Shown here piece by piece: positions 50,196 through 59,703 of a stretch of 64,000 nt of DNA. The notes beneath the pieces were generated by a model. The model was not told where the DNA came from. It searched no databases and saw only the letters and a program-made list of their open reading frames with translations. Numbering within the stretch: position 1 is the first letter of the stretch; every line of letters begins with the position of its first letter. Location of the stretch: positions 1 to 64,000 of the forward strand of contig NZ_JAJKFV010000003.1 of NCBI RefSeq assembly GCF_020966775.1, written 5' to 3'. Both the position numbers and the translations under genes were made by a program. This DNA is from Rhodopirellula halodulae. Lineage in GTDB: Bacteria; Planctomycetota; Planctomycetia; Pirellulales; Pirellulaceae.

Positions 50196-51353
50196 ATGAA
50201 CGCTCCCGCAAACTCGAACGCCGTCCAAGACATCCTCGACAAAGCCGTTGCGGGCGACCGTCTGACTCCAGCCGAAGGAGTCACGTTGCTCGAGAGTCAT
50301 GACCTGGCGGCAATCGGCGCCGCGGCGGAGAAGGTTTCACGAGCCAAACACCCGGAGCCTTATCGCACCTACAACGTCGATCGGAACATCAACTACACCA
50401 ATGTCTGCACCGCGGTGTGTGACTTCTGTGCTTTCTATCGCGGCCCCAAAAGCGACGAAGGTTACGTGTTGCCGCGAGAAGTGTTGTTGCAGAAGATTCA
50501 GGAAACGGTCGACCTCGGCGGCAACCAAATCTTGCTGCAAGGTGGTCTGCATCCCAAGTACAAACTCGACTGGTATGAGGAGATGCTGGGCGACATCAAA
50601 TCGCGTTTTCCTGATGTCAACGTTCACGGTTTCTCGCCACCGGAACTGCATCACTTCACCAAGGTCAACAAACTACCACTTCGTGAAGTCCTGTCGCGAT
50701 TGAAGGACGCGGGATTGGGCAGTGTGCCAGGCGGTGGAGCGGAGATTCTCAACGATCGTGTTCGCGCTGAGATCACTCGCGGCAAAGTCATGACGGATGA
50801 CTGGTTGAACGTCATGCGAGTGTGGCACGAACTGGGTGGGGTCAGCAGCAGCACCATGATGTTTGGCCACGTCGAAACGTTGGAAGAACGCGTCGAGCAT
50901 CTGGAACGACTGCGAAGCTTGCAAGACGAAACCGGTGGCTTCACCGCGTTCATCTGCTGGACATTCCAACCCGACAACACCGAGATGGATCACATCCGTC
51001 CGATGGGATCGTTCGAGTATCTGAAGATGCTGGCGGTTTCTCGATTGTATCTGGACAACATTCCCAACCTTCAAAGTAGTTGGGTCACGCAAGGTTTGAA
51101 GATTGGGCAAATGGCGTTGATGTTCGGTGCCAACGACATGGGCAGTTTGATGATCGAAGAAAACGTCGTCGCGGAGGCCGGTACGGTGCACTATTTGTCG
51201 TTGCAACAAATTCGTGAGGCAATTGAAGAGCTTGGTTTCATCGCTCGCCAACGCGATGTGCACTACAATTTGGTTGACGAAGCGCTGGAGAAGAAAGCGA
51301 TCGAAGCCAACGGAGAACAGTCCGCTCGCGAGTTGGTCCAATTGGCGGTGTGA
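50196..51353 (+). CDS. mqnC: Cyclic dehypoxanthinyl futalosine synthase
   Basis: Radical SAM enzyme of the futalosine pathway that cyclises dehypoxanthinyl futalosine. The cluster motif is C71-TAV-C75-DF-C78 within RTYNVDRNINYTNVCTAVCDFCAFYRG. GNQILLQGGLHPKYKLDWYEEML, VHGFSPPELHHFTK, GLGSVPGGGAEIL and FTAFICWTFQPDNTEM are diagnostic of MqnC as against MqnE. Length (385 aa) is normal. The ATG at 50196 is chosen; earlier codons fall in the palindrome region. Works with MqnA encoded upstream; the other mqn genes are elsewhere. Confidence 0.95.
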   Translation: MNAPANSNAVQDILDKAVAGDRLTPAEGVTLLESHDLAAIGAAAEKVSRAKHPEPYRTYNVDRNINYTNVCTAVCDFCAFYRGPKSDEGYVLPREVLLQKIQETVDLGGNQILLQGGLHPKYKLDWYEEMLGDIKSRFPDVNVHGFSPPELHHFTKVNKLPLREVLSRLKDAGLGSVPGGGAEILNDRVRAEITRGKVMTDDWLNVMRVWHELGGVSSSTMMFGHVETLEERVEHLERLRSLQDETGGFTAFICWTFQPDNTEMDHIRPMGSFEYLKMLAVSRLYLDNIPNLQSSWVTQGLKIGQMALMFGANDMGSLMIEENVVAEAGTVHYLSLQQIREAIEELGFIARQRDVHYNLVDEALEKKAIEANGEQSARELVQLAV

Positions 51354-51483
51354 CCGAACTTCGGTAGTCTTTCAAACACTGGTGCGAAAGTTGCTTTGAG
51401 TTGCTCCAAGTCAGCTTCGTCGTGGCTCATTCGCTGACCATCTTTGATTCACCGCCCGTTCCATCGCCAACCCGACCAAGCGT

Positions 51484-52998
51484 ATGCGATTCCCGCGATC
51501 CTCCGGCATCCTTTGTCACATCACCAGTTTGCCGTCTGAGTTGGGCATTGGTGATCTGGGTTCAGCGGCTTACCAGATGGTGGACTTCCTACATGCGGCG
51601 GGGCAATCGATTTGGCAAATCTTGCCGCTCAGCCCACCCGCCTACGGTGATTCGCCCTACAGCGCTTACTCCGCGTTTGCGGGCAACCCTTTGCTCATCA
51701 GTTTGGAAACGCTGGTCGAAGAGGGCTTGCTCGACGCCGCCGACTTGGAAGGCTTTCCTGAAGGTGATCCCGCGTTCGTCAACTACGGCGCGGTGCATGA
51801 ATTCAAACTGCCGAAGTTGCGTGTTGCCTACGAACGGTTCTGCGAAGCACCACCCCGCGAGTTCAAAATCGCGTTTGAATTGTTCATCGATGAGAACGAT
51901 TGGTGGCTCGATGAGTTCTCGTTGTTCGAAGTCTTCATGAACAAGTTCGAGGATTCGCACTGGGCCAATTGGCCAGATGAAATCCGACGACGGGACGCCG
52001 ATGCCCTGGGGCAAGCCCGCCAAGAACTCTCGCGCGAAATCGATTTTTCGCGATTCAAGCAGTTCTTGTTTGAACGTCAGTGGAATCGCTTGAAGGCTTA
52101 TGCAAACCAGCAGAGCGTTCAGCTCTGTGGCGACATGCCAATCTTCGTCGCTTACGAGAGCGCTGATGTTTGGGGCAACCAGGACATGTTCGCTCTGAAC
52201 GAAGACGGCACGCCGAAATTGGTCGCGGGTGTTCCGCCGGATTACTTCAGCGAAACGGGGCAGCTATGGGGCAACCCGCAATACGATTGGGATGCACTGG
52301 AAGGAGCCAACTACGCTTGGTGGACGGCTCGTTTCCGACGAGCATTGCAGCAGTTCGATCTGTTGCGTGTTGATCACTTCCGAGGCTTCGAAGCGTATTG
52401 GGAAATTCGTTACGGCGCGGAAACGGCGATCGACGGTCAATGGAAAACGGGACCAGGCACCAAGCCGTTCGATGCCGCGACGAAAGAGTTGGGCGAGCTT
52501 CCATTTATTGCGGAAGATTTGGGCATGATCACGGACTCAGTGCATGAACTGCGTGAGAAACTTGGCTTCCCCGGGATGCGGGTGCTACAGTTCGGATTCG
52601 CCACGATGGAAGATGACTTCCATCGCCCGTCGACTTACACCGAATCCTGCGTGGCTTACACGGGCACGCACGACAATGACACCGTGATGGGTTGGTACCA
52701 CCTTCGCAAACCGCCCGAAGAGGGCCCGGACCCGTTGGACGATGTGATCCACGGCGAGGAAGACATTCACTGGCAGTTGATTGACGCGGTGATGTCATCC
52801 GAAGCCGAAATCGCAATCGTTCCCATCCAAGACGTGCTGGGCTTGGGCAACGAAGCGCGGATGAATTTGCCTGGCGTGGCCAGCGGCAACTGGGCGTGGC
52901 GGTTGAAGCCACAAATGTTGACGATGCAACACGCCGAGCGTCTGGCGTCGCTCTGCCAACAACGCGATCGTCTGACCCACGAAGTCACGCCTGCCTGA
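51484..52998 (+). CDS. malQ: 4-alpha-glucanotransferase (amylomaltase)
   Basis: GH77 enzyme that transfers alpha-1,4-glucan segments in maltodextrin or glycogen metabolism. RSSGILCHITSLPSELGIGDLG is the family start. The catalytic nucleophile Asp lies in LLRVDHFRGFEAYWEI, the acid/base Glu in LPFIAEDLGMIT and the third Asp in AYTGTHDNDTVMGW. GDMPIFVAYESADVWGNQDMF and the 250s-loop region (PPDYFSETGQLWGNPQYDW) are intact. Length (504 aa) is normal. It stands alone between mqnC and a palindrome cluster. Confidence 0.96.
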   Translation: MRFPRSSGILCHITSLPSELGIGDLGSAAYQMVDFLHAAGQSIWQILPLSPPAYGDSPYSAYSAFAGNPLLISLETLVEEGLLDAADLEGFPEGDPAFVNYGAVHEFKLPKLRVAYERFCEAPPREFKIAFELFIDENDWWLDEFSLFEVFMNKFEDSHWANWPDEIRRRDADALGQARQELSREIDFSRFKQFLFERQWNRLKAYANQQSVQLCGDMPIFVAYESADVWGNQDMFALNEDGTPKLVAGVPPDYFSETGQLWGNPQYDWDALEGANYAWWTARFRRALQQFDLLRVDHFRGFEAYWEIRYGAETAIDGQWKTGPGTKPFDAATKELGELPFIAEDLGMITDSVHELREKLGFPGMRVLQFGFATMEDDFHRPSTYTESCVAYTGTHDNDTVMGWYHLRKPPEEGPDPLDDVIHGEEDIHWQLIDAVMSSEAEIAIVPIQDVLGLGNEARMNLPGVASGNWAWRLKPQMLTMQHAERLASLCQQRDRLTHEVTPA

Positions 52999-53072
52999 AA
53001 GCCGACGATCGCTGGAACGTTTGGCGGAGCGTTCGATGGAATCCAACCGACGCGTTTTGAAAACGTGCGGTT

Positions 53073-53340
53073 CTGAATTCTTGACGAATCCGGCTACGGG
53101 GTACGGGCGAAGTCTTGACGACTTCGGCTACGGGAGTTTTGTCTGAAGTCTTGTCGACTTCGGTTACAGGTAGCGCGTCCAAATTCGGCAACGGGCGATC
53201 GTCTGTAGGTCATGTTTCACATGACGCCCCGACCGATGCTTTGGAACAAAGCGAGGTCTCCACCGTCGGACCGCGGAGCGATCCGCGACATTTGGGAGGC
53301 TCGTTCCATGCTCGTCCGAAGTCTTGACGACTTCGGCTAC
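53073..53340 (-). repeat. Cluster of inverted GTAG-headed palindromes
   Basis: Reverse-orientation CCGAAGTC-type palindromes at 53073-53097, 53107-53131, 53143-53167 and 53316-53340, each ending CTAC or TTAC. A GTAG-headed ATGT unit at 53205-53225 (loop TTT) and the conserved spacer lie between. The rest of 52999-53811 holds a possible sigma-54 promoter (listed) and no gene. Confidence 0.85.
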
Positions 53341-53708
53341 GGGGAGCGCGTCCGAATGCCCGAATTCTTTACGCCGTCGGCGACGGGACGGTTGTCGCCC
53401 CGAACAACGACGATCTCTTCAATAACTCCCGGATCGTCGCAATTTGCGACTCATGGGATACCTAAAACGCGACACTTTGAGACGCAAACTCGCTCTGGCG
53501 AGGCCTGCGTCACACCTTTCGGGCTCATCGCGTTTCAACGTCCGGGGCTTCCGCGTCTCAATCGAACTCGTACTGAACCGCGCCGCTTCACAAAACGACA
53601 GAAAATGGTCTTTTTGCTAGCAAACTGATCGGGTGCCGACCATCGCGGAGGGCGAAACACGAAATAACCGCACAATTCTCCGGTAAACCAGATTCCCCGT
53701 CCCGGCGT

Positions 53709-53724
53709 TGGCACAAAATCTGCA
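53709..53724 (+). promoter_or_regulatory. Possible sigma-54 (-24/-12) promoter
   Basis: TGGCACA-4-CTGCA matches the -24/-12 consensus TGGCACG-4-TTGCA at all but two positions, with correct spacing, 87 bp before the VKOR-DsbA start. No enhancer site was identified. Confidence 0.4.
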
Positions 53725-53811
53725 ACCTCAACCGCGCACCTTTCGCCGCAACCTAGAGTTGGTGATTGGGCGACTCGCATCAAGACTTTCCCTCCCGGTT
53801 CTGGACTGACC

Positions 53812-55290
53812 ATGGCCACCGCTGACTACCACTCTTCGGCCTCTCACGCACTTCCCAACCTCCAAAACACCGCCGCGAATTGGCGGGGGTCGCGGTCGAC
53901 GGGTGTGAACTGGCGGTCCATCCGCTGGAACGTGAAATGGTTGATGATGGCCTGCAGCGTTGTCGCATTGGCATCCAGTTCGTATTTGGCGTGGTCCTCC
54001 TTCACTTCCTCACCGGTCGCTGGGTGCAGCGGCGGTGAGCTGTTCGATTGTGGGCACGTGCTGCACAGTCGTTGGTCGAAAGTTGCTTCCATTCCGGTCA
54101 GCGTGCCGGCCATTTTGACTCACGTCGCGATGATCAGTCTGCTTCTGATGCGTCCAACGTCGGCAACCTGGAAGAAGGCTCGCTGGGGGGCAATCGGTGT
54201 CGTGGCGTTGACTGCAGGAGGTGCCGCTTTGTGGTTCCTCGGACTGCAAGTTTTCGCCTTGGGGCACCTGTGTCCGTATTGCATGGTCGCGCACTTCGCG
54301 GGTCTGATCCTGGCGGGAGCCTTCCTCTACGCTCGTCCACTGCAAACGCCATCGCTGCGTTGGTTGGGAGCTATCTCCGCTGCCGGCCTGTTCATGATGA
54401 TCGGTTTGCAGTTGGCTGCCGAGACCCCAGAGACTTTCGAAGTCATCGAATACACCGAGTCTTCCGAAGTCTTCGCCGCTCCGGGTGCTGCACCAGCCGA
54501 ATCCGATGCGGGGGATGATGCCGGCACGAATGAATTGTTCGCTCCCCCATCGTCTGTCAGCTCGCTGAACGAGCAACGTGAACCTGAGAAACTTGTAAGC
54601 GACGTGATCGCAACCGTGGCCAACTTTGACGCGAGTGCCTTCACGATGGCGATGGTCAATCCAGCCACCCTGTTGAGTGCAGAAGTCACCGCCGAGACAT
54701 CTGCCGAAGCCGAACCAACAACGGCCCAGATTTTGGGTGGGGTTCGCCTGTCGACCAAGGACTGGCCATTGATCGGCAATCCCGAAGCTGACATGGTTTT
54801 TGTGGAGATGTTCGACTACACGTGCCCACATTGCCAACGCACACATGCATCGCTGGAAGCCGCTCGAGAACACTTCGGCGATCGTTTGGCTGTGATGGCT
54901 TTGCCCGTCCCACTGGACGGACAATGCAATCCCGCCATCAAAAGCACCGGTGCCATGCATCGCGAAGCTTGCGATTTGGCGAAACTGGCCGTCGCCGTCT
55001 GGATGGTCGATCGTGAAAAGTTTGGCGAATTCCATGCTTACTTGTTCGAGTCCAAACCGAACCATTCGCAAGCGTTGAGCCAAGCATCAAAATTGGTCGA
55101 CGAAGCCAAGCTGAAATCAACGCTCGCGGGAAAGACACCGTCGGAATACATCGCCAAGCACATTCAGCTTTACCAACGTGCTGGATCGGGAACGATTCCA
55201 AAGTTGCTGTTCCCAAAAACAACCACCGTCGGCGCGGTCGAATCTTCGCAGTCAATGATTCGGCTGATCGAGCAAAATTTGGGCGGCTGA
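53812..55290 (+). CDS. VKOR-DsbA fusion (disulfide-bond formation protein)
   Basis: Protein of 492 residues joining a vitamin K epoxide reductase-like quinone-dependent membrane domain to a DsbA-like thioredoxin domain. The membrane part has about five helices (from about 43), the loop cysteines C72 and C80 (CSGGELFDC) and the CPYC active site at 154-157 (LGHLCPYCMVAHF). After a Ser/Glu-rich linker the soluble part starts GNPEADMVFVEMFDYTCPHCQRTHASLEAA with CPHC at 338-341 and continues with a DsbA-type helical insert. It would oxidise exported proteins and pass electrons to menaquinone, whose synthesis genes lie nearby. It is monocistronic. Confidence 0.9.
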   Translation: MATADYHSSASHALPNLQNTAANWRGSRSTGVNWRSIRWNVKWLMMACSVVALASSSYLAWSSFTSSPVAGCSGGELFDCGHVLHSRWSKVASIPVSVPAILTHVAMISLLLMRPTSATWKKARWGAIGVVALTAGGAALWFLGLQVFALGHLCPYCMVAHFAGLILAGAFLYARPLQTPSLRWLGAISAAGLFMMIGLQLAAETPETFEVIEYTESSEVFAAPGAAPAESDAGDDAGTNELFAPPSSVSSLNEQREPEKLVSDVIATVANFDASAFTMAMVNPATLLSAEVTAETSAEAEPTTAQILGGVRLSTKDWPLIGNPEADMVFVEMFDYTCPHCQRTHASLEAAREHFGDRLAVMALPVPLDGQCNPAIKSTGAMHREACDLAKLAVAVWMVDREKFGEFHAYLFESKPNHSQALSQASKLVDEAKLKSTLAGKTPSEYIAKHIQLYQRAGSGTIPKLLFPKTTTVGAVESSQSMIRLIEQNLGG

Positions 55291-55328
55291 TCCGAACTAC
55301 AGAGTCAAACCGCTAGAGCGACCACACT

Positions 55329-55784
55329 CTACGAATCAATCTTCAGTGCGACGCCACCGATTTCGGGCTGCAATTGAAGTCCACGTTCACCGCCTTCGCC
55401 GGTGACCACAAGATGTATTTCCAACGAGTTCTGCGACCGAAGCGGTTGGGAGATTGAATAGATCCCCACTTCTTCGGTCGCGTCGGTTTTCGACCCAACC
55501 GTTTCGTCGCGTGCTAATGATTCGCCGTTGAGCCGCACGTCGACCTCGCCGCTCACGGGCTCTTGCAGCTCGATCGAAAGCTTGTCGGTGGGCTCCAATC
55601 CAGTCGGGCAATTGAACGATCGGTGGTAAGTGACGTCGAACACATTGTGTGATGCGGCACTTTCCTCATCCAAAATGATCGCCTGCGAATCGGGCAGATC
55701 GACTCGTTCTTCGACGTGAATCAGTTGCTGGTTGCAGTAGACTTCTCGTTTCCAGGGACGTTGCAATCGAATGCGATGAGGCAT
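55329..55784 (-). CDS. Hypothetical beta-rich protein
   Basis: Protein of 151 residues with alternating strand pattern and no signal peptide or membrane segment (RVDLPDSQAIILDEES, LSIELQEPVSGEVDVRLNGESLARDE, NSLEIHLVVTGEGGERGLQLQPEIGGVALKI). It looks like a small beta-sandwich. Not recognised. It is convergent with the VKOR-DsbA gene and divergent from truA. Confidence 0.65.
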   Translation of the reverse strand: MPHRIRLQRPWKREVYCNQQLIHVEERVDLPDSQAIILDEESAASHNVFDVTYHRSFNCPTGLEPTDKLSIELQEPVSGEVDVRLNGESLARDETVGSKTDATEEVGIYSISQPLRSQNSLEIHLVVTGEGGERGLQLQPEIGGVALKIDS

Positions 55785-55965
55785 GAGGGGCTCGGCGGGT
55801 TGTGGTTCTCGGTTGGTCGATCAAACTTGCCAGTTGATCCAATTGACTGGCGTTGCTTGATAGGAGCTAGCGCTTCTGTCGAGCCGCCATTGGAGCCTTG
55901 GCAACGTTCGATCGCCACCCAAGCATCGCGTGACCGAAAGCAGGGGGCCGAGTCCCAGACGCAGC

Positions 55966-56874
55966 ATGCCAACTGGTAGCGGCCAAACACCGAACAAAGA
56001 CGATGAAGTGAATCCTGACGAATCATTCCAACACGAACAATCCGATCAGGCACCACGCGAGGAGCAACACAGCTTTTCTGGCCGCACGTTCCACCTGACG
56101 GTTTCATACGACGGAAGCAACTACTGCGGTTGGCAGGTCCAACCCGATCATGTTTCCGTGCAGGCCGAGATCGAAAACGTCGTGCGACCTTTGGCGGGCA
56201 AGCCTGTCCGAGTGCTCGGGAGTGGCCGAACGGACGCGGGCGTTCACGCGGTGGGACAAGTCGCCCGATGCCAACTGTCAAACTGGTCGGCGGGGCCCGA
56301 CGCATTGATGCGAGCCATCAACAGCAAACTACCCGACGACATTCGAGTTCGGGAAGTCCGCGAAACGCGTGAGCGTTTTCATCCGATCGCCGATGCGATC
56401 GGAAAACAGTATCAGTATCTCGTTCAAGTGGGCGGCGGACGCGATCCCTTTTTTCATCGATACGTCCATCGCGTGCCGGGACCGCTGGATCATGACAAGA
56501 TGCAAGCCGCGGCGGAGAAATTCGTCGGCCGTCACGACTTTCGTGCGTTCCAAGGAACGGGAGCGGAACGTCCGTCGACGGTCCGCACGATCGATTCCGC
56601 CAAGTGGCTACTACGAGAGATCAGCGGTCCAACCGGCGTTCCTTTGGAGGGCGAACATTGGTGCTTTCAAATTGAAGGCGAAGGCTTCCTTTACAACATG
56701 GTTCGCAACTTGATCGGAACCATGTTGGAGGTCGGTCGCGGCAAGCAAAGTTTGGACTGGATCGATCATGTGCTCGACAGTCGCGATCGCAAGCAGGCTG
56801 GACCGACCGCACCGCCGCAGGGTCTGTACCTGTGCCGCGTCGACTATCCGGACGAAATCTTTGTGCTGGACTGA
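55966..56874 (+). CDS. truA: tRNA pseudouridine(38-40) synthase
   Basis: Pseudouridylates positions 38-40 of the tRNA anticodon arm. The catalytic Asp lies in [18 protein letters not shown]. Other family blocks are [46 protein letters not shown] and [24 protein letters not shown]. The ATG at 55966 leaves a 38-residue polar N-terminal extension before the core; a GTG at 55930 would add 12 more. Otherwise standard length. Confidence 0.95.
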   Translation: MPTGSGQTPNKDDEVNPDESFQHEQSDQAPREEQHSFSGRTFHLTVSYDGSNYCGWQVQPDHVSVQAEIENVVRPLAGKPVRVLGSGRTDAGVHAVGQVARCQLSNWSAGPDALMRAINSKLPDDIRVREVRETRERFHPIADAIGKQYQYLVQVGGGRDPFFHRYVHRVPGPLDHDKMQAAAEKFVGRHDFRAFQGTGAERPSTVRTIDSAKWLLREISGPTGVPLEGEHWCFQIEGEGFLYNMVRNLIGTMLEVGRGKQSLDWIDHVLDSRDRKQAGPTAPPQGLYLCRVDYPDEIFVLD

Positions 56875-57070
56875 GAGGGTTTTCCCAAGTCCATCGAGCT
56901 GATGGGCGAAGCGTCCGTGGCCGTCTTCACAATGTTCATCAAAACTTCATCCCCACGCATCAGAAACACCGTGATTTGCGGGCTTTTCGAAGGAAACTGT
57001 TGCTTCGATAAATCGGGGTCGATTGGTAAACTGCACGCACCGGTTTCACTCTTATTGATGCGAAATTTCT

Positions 57071-58585
57071 ATGTCTGGCGAGAGCCCTCCCGCCTCAGCA
57101 CCCATTCTCGACGAGGAAAGTCGATCGCTCGTGCGACGATCCATCGCCGCCGGTGTTGTGACATTGGATGAGATCAAGACCGTGGTTGCTTCGCTGATGG
57201 CGGATGACCGAAAGTTCACCCCACAACGCCTCGCGGATGGCATGATGAACGCGGGGCTGCTGACTCATTGGCAGTCCAGCAAGCTTCTTGCGGGAAAGAG
57301 CAAAGGCTTCTTCCTGGGCGCGTACAAATTGCTTCGGCCGCTGGGCAAAGGCGGCATGGGCATGGTGTACCTGGGGGAACACAACGTCATGAAGCGGCAG
57401 ATGGCGTTGAAGATTCTGAATTCCGATTCCAGTCGCGACGAACGTCGTATTCAGCGGTTTCAAGAAGAAGCCCGAGCGTCAGCGCAATTGGATCATTCAA
57501 ACATCGTCCGCGCGTATGACTTCAATCAATCCAACGGCAAGCTCTACATCGTCATGGAGTACGTCGACGGAATTGACATGCATCAAGTGGTCGCGCGCGA
57601 TGGCGTCATGTCCGTCGCCGCCGCATTGGACGCGGTTTACCAAGCCGCCAATGGTTTGGCTCACGCGCACGAACGCGGGATCATTCACCGCGACATCAAA
57701 CCATCCAACCTGATGTTGCGAAGTGATGGCGTGGTCAAAGTCAGCGACATGGGGCTGGCACGCATTGGTTGGTCAGAAAGCACCGGCGATCCAAATAAGC
57801 GACGACTGACGGGGACCGCCGACTTCGTCGCACCCGAGCAAGCGCTGAACAGTCACAGCGTGGATGCGCGAGCCGACATTTATTCGCTCGGCTGCACGTT
57901 GTTCTTCCTGCTGACGGGCCGACCACCGTTCAAGGGCGACACGGTCGCACAGCGTTTGGCCAAACATCAAACCGCCCCCATCCCGGACGTTCGCAAACTT
58001 CGACCGGACTGTCCCGAACCGCTCGCTCATTTGCTCACGCGAATGATGGCAAAGAAGCCCGCAGACCGTCCCCCGTCGGCTTTGGAATTGATCGGTCAAT
58101 TCGATCGCATCCGTCGCTCCGCAGGATTGAAACAAAAGAATCATCAACCGCTCGCCGCGATCGCATCGACCCAAGACACCTTGGCCGATAGTCAGCTCTA
58201 CCAAGCGACGATGGAGGACCAATCAGTCTTCAGCGGCTCCGACCCGGACGAATCGATTTACGAACCCGAAGAATTCGACTTCAGCACGCTGCCTGACATT
58301 GGTGCCGCGACCACCCCGAGTGCCTTTCCCGGAAGCACCGCCGGCTTGCCGCCGTCGCCGCCGATGCCCGCGTCCAGTTTGCCTTCCTCCAAAACATCAA
58401 CGCCCCGCGACAACGACCAGAGCCAAACGCTGATGCTGGGGATGGGATTGGCAATCGCAGTCATCGCATTGATGACGGTCGTCGGAATGGCTGTCTACAC
58501 GATCTCGAAGCCTGAAGACAAAGCGTCTCCCAAGATCAAGGCGATGGAAAGTGGCAAGCAGGTTGTCGTGATTGAGGGCGGTTGA
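57071..58585 (+). CDS. Membrane-anchored Ser/Thr protein kinase
   Basis: Hanks-type kinase of 504 residues. The N-terminal ~80 residues form a helical region common in planctomycetal kinases (LADGMMNAGLLTHWQSSKLLAGKSKGFFLGAYKLLRPLGKGGMGMVYLG). The kinase domain shows the glycine loop, MALKIL (ATP-binding Lys), HRDIKPSNLM (catalytic loop), DMG in place of DFG, and APEQ. After a Pro/Ser-rich linker there is one transmembrane helix (about 457-480, LGMGLAIAVIALMTVVGMAVYTI) near the C-terminus. The FHA-domain gene that follows may encode a phospho-reader. Confidence 0.92.
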   Translation: MSGESPPASAPILDEESRSLVRRSIAAGVVTLDEIKTVVASLMADDRKFTPQRLADGMMNAGLLTHWQSSKLLAGKSKGFFLGAYKLLRPLGKGGMGMVYLGEHNVMKRQMALKILNSDSSRDERRIQRFQEEARASAQLDHSNIVRAYDFNQSNGKLYIVMEYVDGIDMHQVVARDGVMSVAAALDAVYQAANGLAHAHERGIIHRDIKPSNLMLRSDGVVKVSDMGLARIGWSESTGDPNKRRLTGTADFVAPEQALNSHSVDARADIYSLGCTLFFLLTGRPPFKGDTVAQRLAKHQTAPIPDVRKLRPDCPEPLAHLLTRMMAKKPADRPPSALELIGQFDRIRRSAGLKQKNHQPLAAIASTQDTLADSQLYQATMEDQSVFSGSDPDESIYEPEEFDFSTLPDIGAATTPSAFPGSTAGLPPSPPMPASSLPSSKTSTPRDNDQSQTLMLGMGLAIAVIALMTVVGMAVYTISKPEDKASPKIKAMESGKQVVVIEGG

Positions 58586-58613
58586 ATCCTCGGAAAAATT
58601 TGAACAGCTTGTT

Positions 58614-59657
58614 ATGATTGCATCCGCTGGACTGGGCGGCCGCCGAAGAGGTCGAACTGGATCCCCTTCCGAACAAAGACCGACTGCACTGGTGACCGAT
58701 AGCTCCGCCCAACTGATTCTCGCCACCGGCAGCCGAGCTGGTTTAGTGGCACCGATCCACACCGGTTACTACATGATCGGTCGGGATCGTGAATGTCAGA
58801 TTCGGCCCAAGAGTCGATCGGTCAGTCGGCGGCATTGCTTGCTGCACTGGGAAATTCCCGATGGCTCGCCGCCGCGTTTTCGAATCTTCGATCTGGACAG
58901 CACCAGCGGCACTCGGGTCGATGGCACTCGCATACCAAAACGCACGTGGGTCGAACTGGTCGACGGCGCCGAGCTTCGCTGCGGAAAAATCGCGTTCGAA
59001 CTGACGATCCAAGACGGAACGCGAATCGATGCCGGGTCGATTCGCACCGATGCTGAAAAAACATCTTCGGCCACGGTCAGCAGTGCTGACACGGTGATCA
59101 GCGATCCGGAATCGCAGACTCTGCCCGGCGTTGAGCCAGCCGTTTCGCGAGGAATTGCCGAATCCACCAACGCGAAGATCGACGCCAAACCGGCACGAAA
59201 ACAACGCTCGGAAACGCCAGCTTTCTCGTTGATTCAAGGTGAGGCTTGGCAGGAAGTCGACATCGCGTCGTTCTTGCAGGCCGAAGACGACGTCGCCCGC
59301 GAAGCTCGCTATGACAACATCCGAGCGAAGACGGCGGCTCAAGACGCAGCCGCATCGGAGTCAGGAATCTTCGACGCGGATGAAGATTTTTTTGACGATG
59401 ACGTGGCGGACAACGAAACGAATGCTCCATCTAGCCAACGAGACGCTGATCGCGGTTCGACCTCGAACTCGGCACCTTCGCGGGCGGCTAAGCGGGCCTC
59501 GAGCGGCGGTCCCAGCGTCTTGCAACGCATCGATTGGGACAAAGTCAAGCTGTTGGCGGCCTGCGTGATGACGGTTGGCGTCATCGTGTTTGGTGCCTAC
59601 CAAGCCGTTCAATTCTGGAGCGGACCCGAAGTGCGGATTGTGGACGGAATCGACTGA
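58614..59657 (+). CDS. FHA-domain membrane protein
   Basis: About 347 residues. A forkhead-associated domain (AQLILATGSRAGLVAPIHTGYYMIGRDRECQIRPKSRSVSRRHCLLHWE...IFDLDSTSGTRVDGTRI) has the phosphothreonine-binding GR-D, SRRH and S-T-SGT positions. A long acidic linker follows, then a C-terminal transmembrane helix (LLAACVMTVGVIVFGAYQAVQF). It lies 28 bp after the kinase gene and probably reads its phosphorylation. The start is uncertain: ATG at 58614, with an alternative GTG at 58692. Confidence 0.88.
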   Translation: MIASAGLGGRRRGRTGSPSEQRPTALVTDSSAQLILATGSRAGLVAPIHTGYYMIGRDRECQIRPKSRSVSRRHCLLHWEIPDGSPPRFRIFDLDSTSGTRVDGTRIPKRTWVELVDGAELRCGKIAFELTIQDGTRIDAGSIRTDAEKTSSATVSSADTVISDPESQTLPGVEPAVSRGIAESTNAKIDAKPARKQRSETPAFSLIQGEAWQEVDIASFLQAEDDVAREARYDNIRAKTAAQDAAASESGIFDADEDFFDDDVADNETNAPSSQRDADRGSTSNSAPSRAAKRASSGGPSVLQRIDWDKVKLLAACVMTVGVIVFGAYQAVQFWSGPEVRIVDGID

Positions 59658-59703
59658 TGGGGGTCAAGGCGGATGCACTGATCGCAACTATACTGCTCCG
59701 CAT

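Noticed and set aside
53212-53628. 138-codon frame in the palindrome-rich region after malQ
   Set aside because: Its first half is a translation of the repeats themselves, and equivalent frames appear at every repeat copy. No sign of a protein family.
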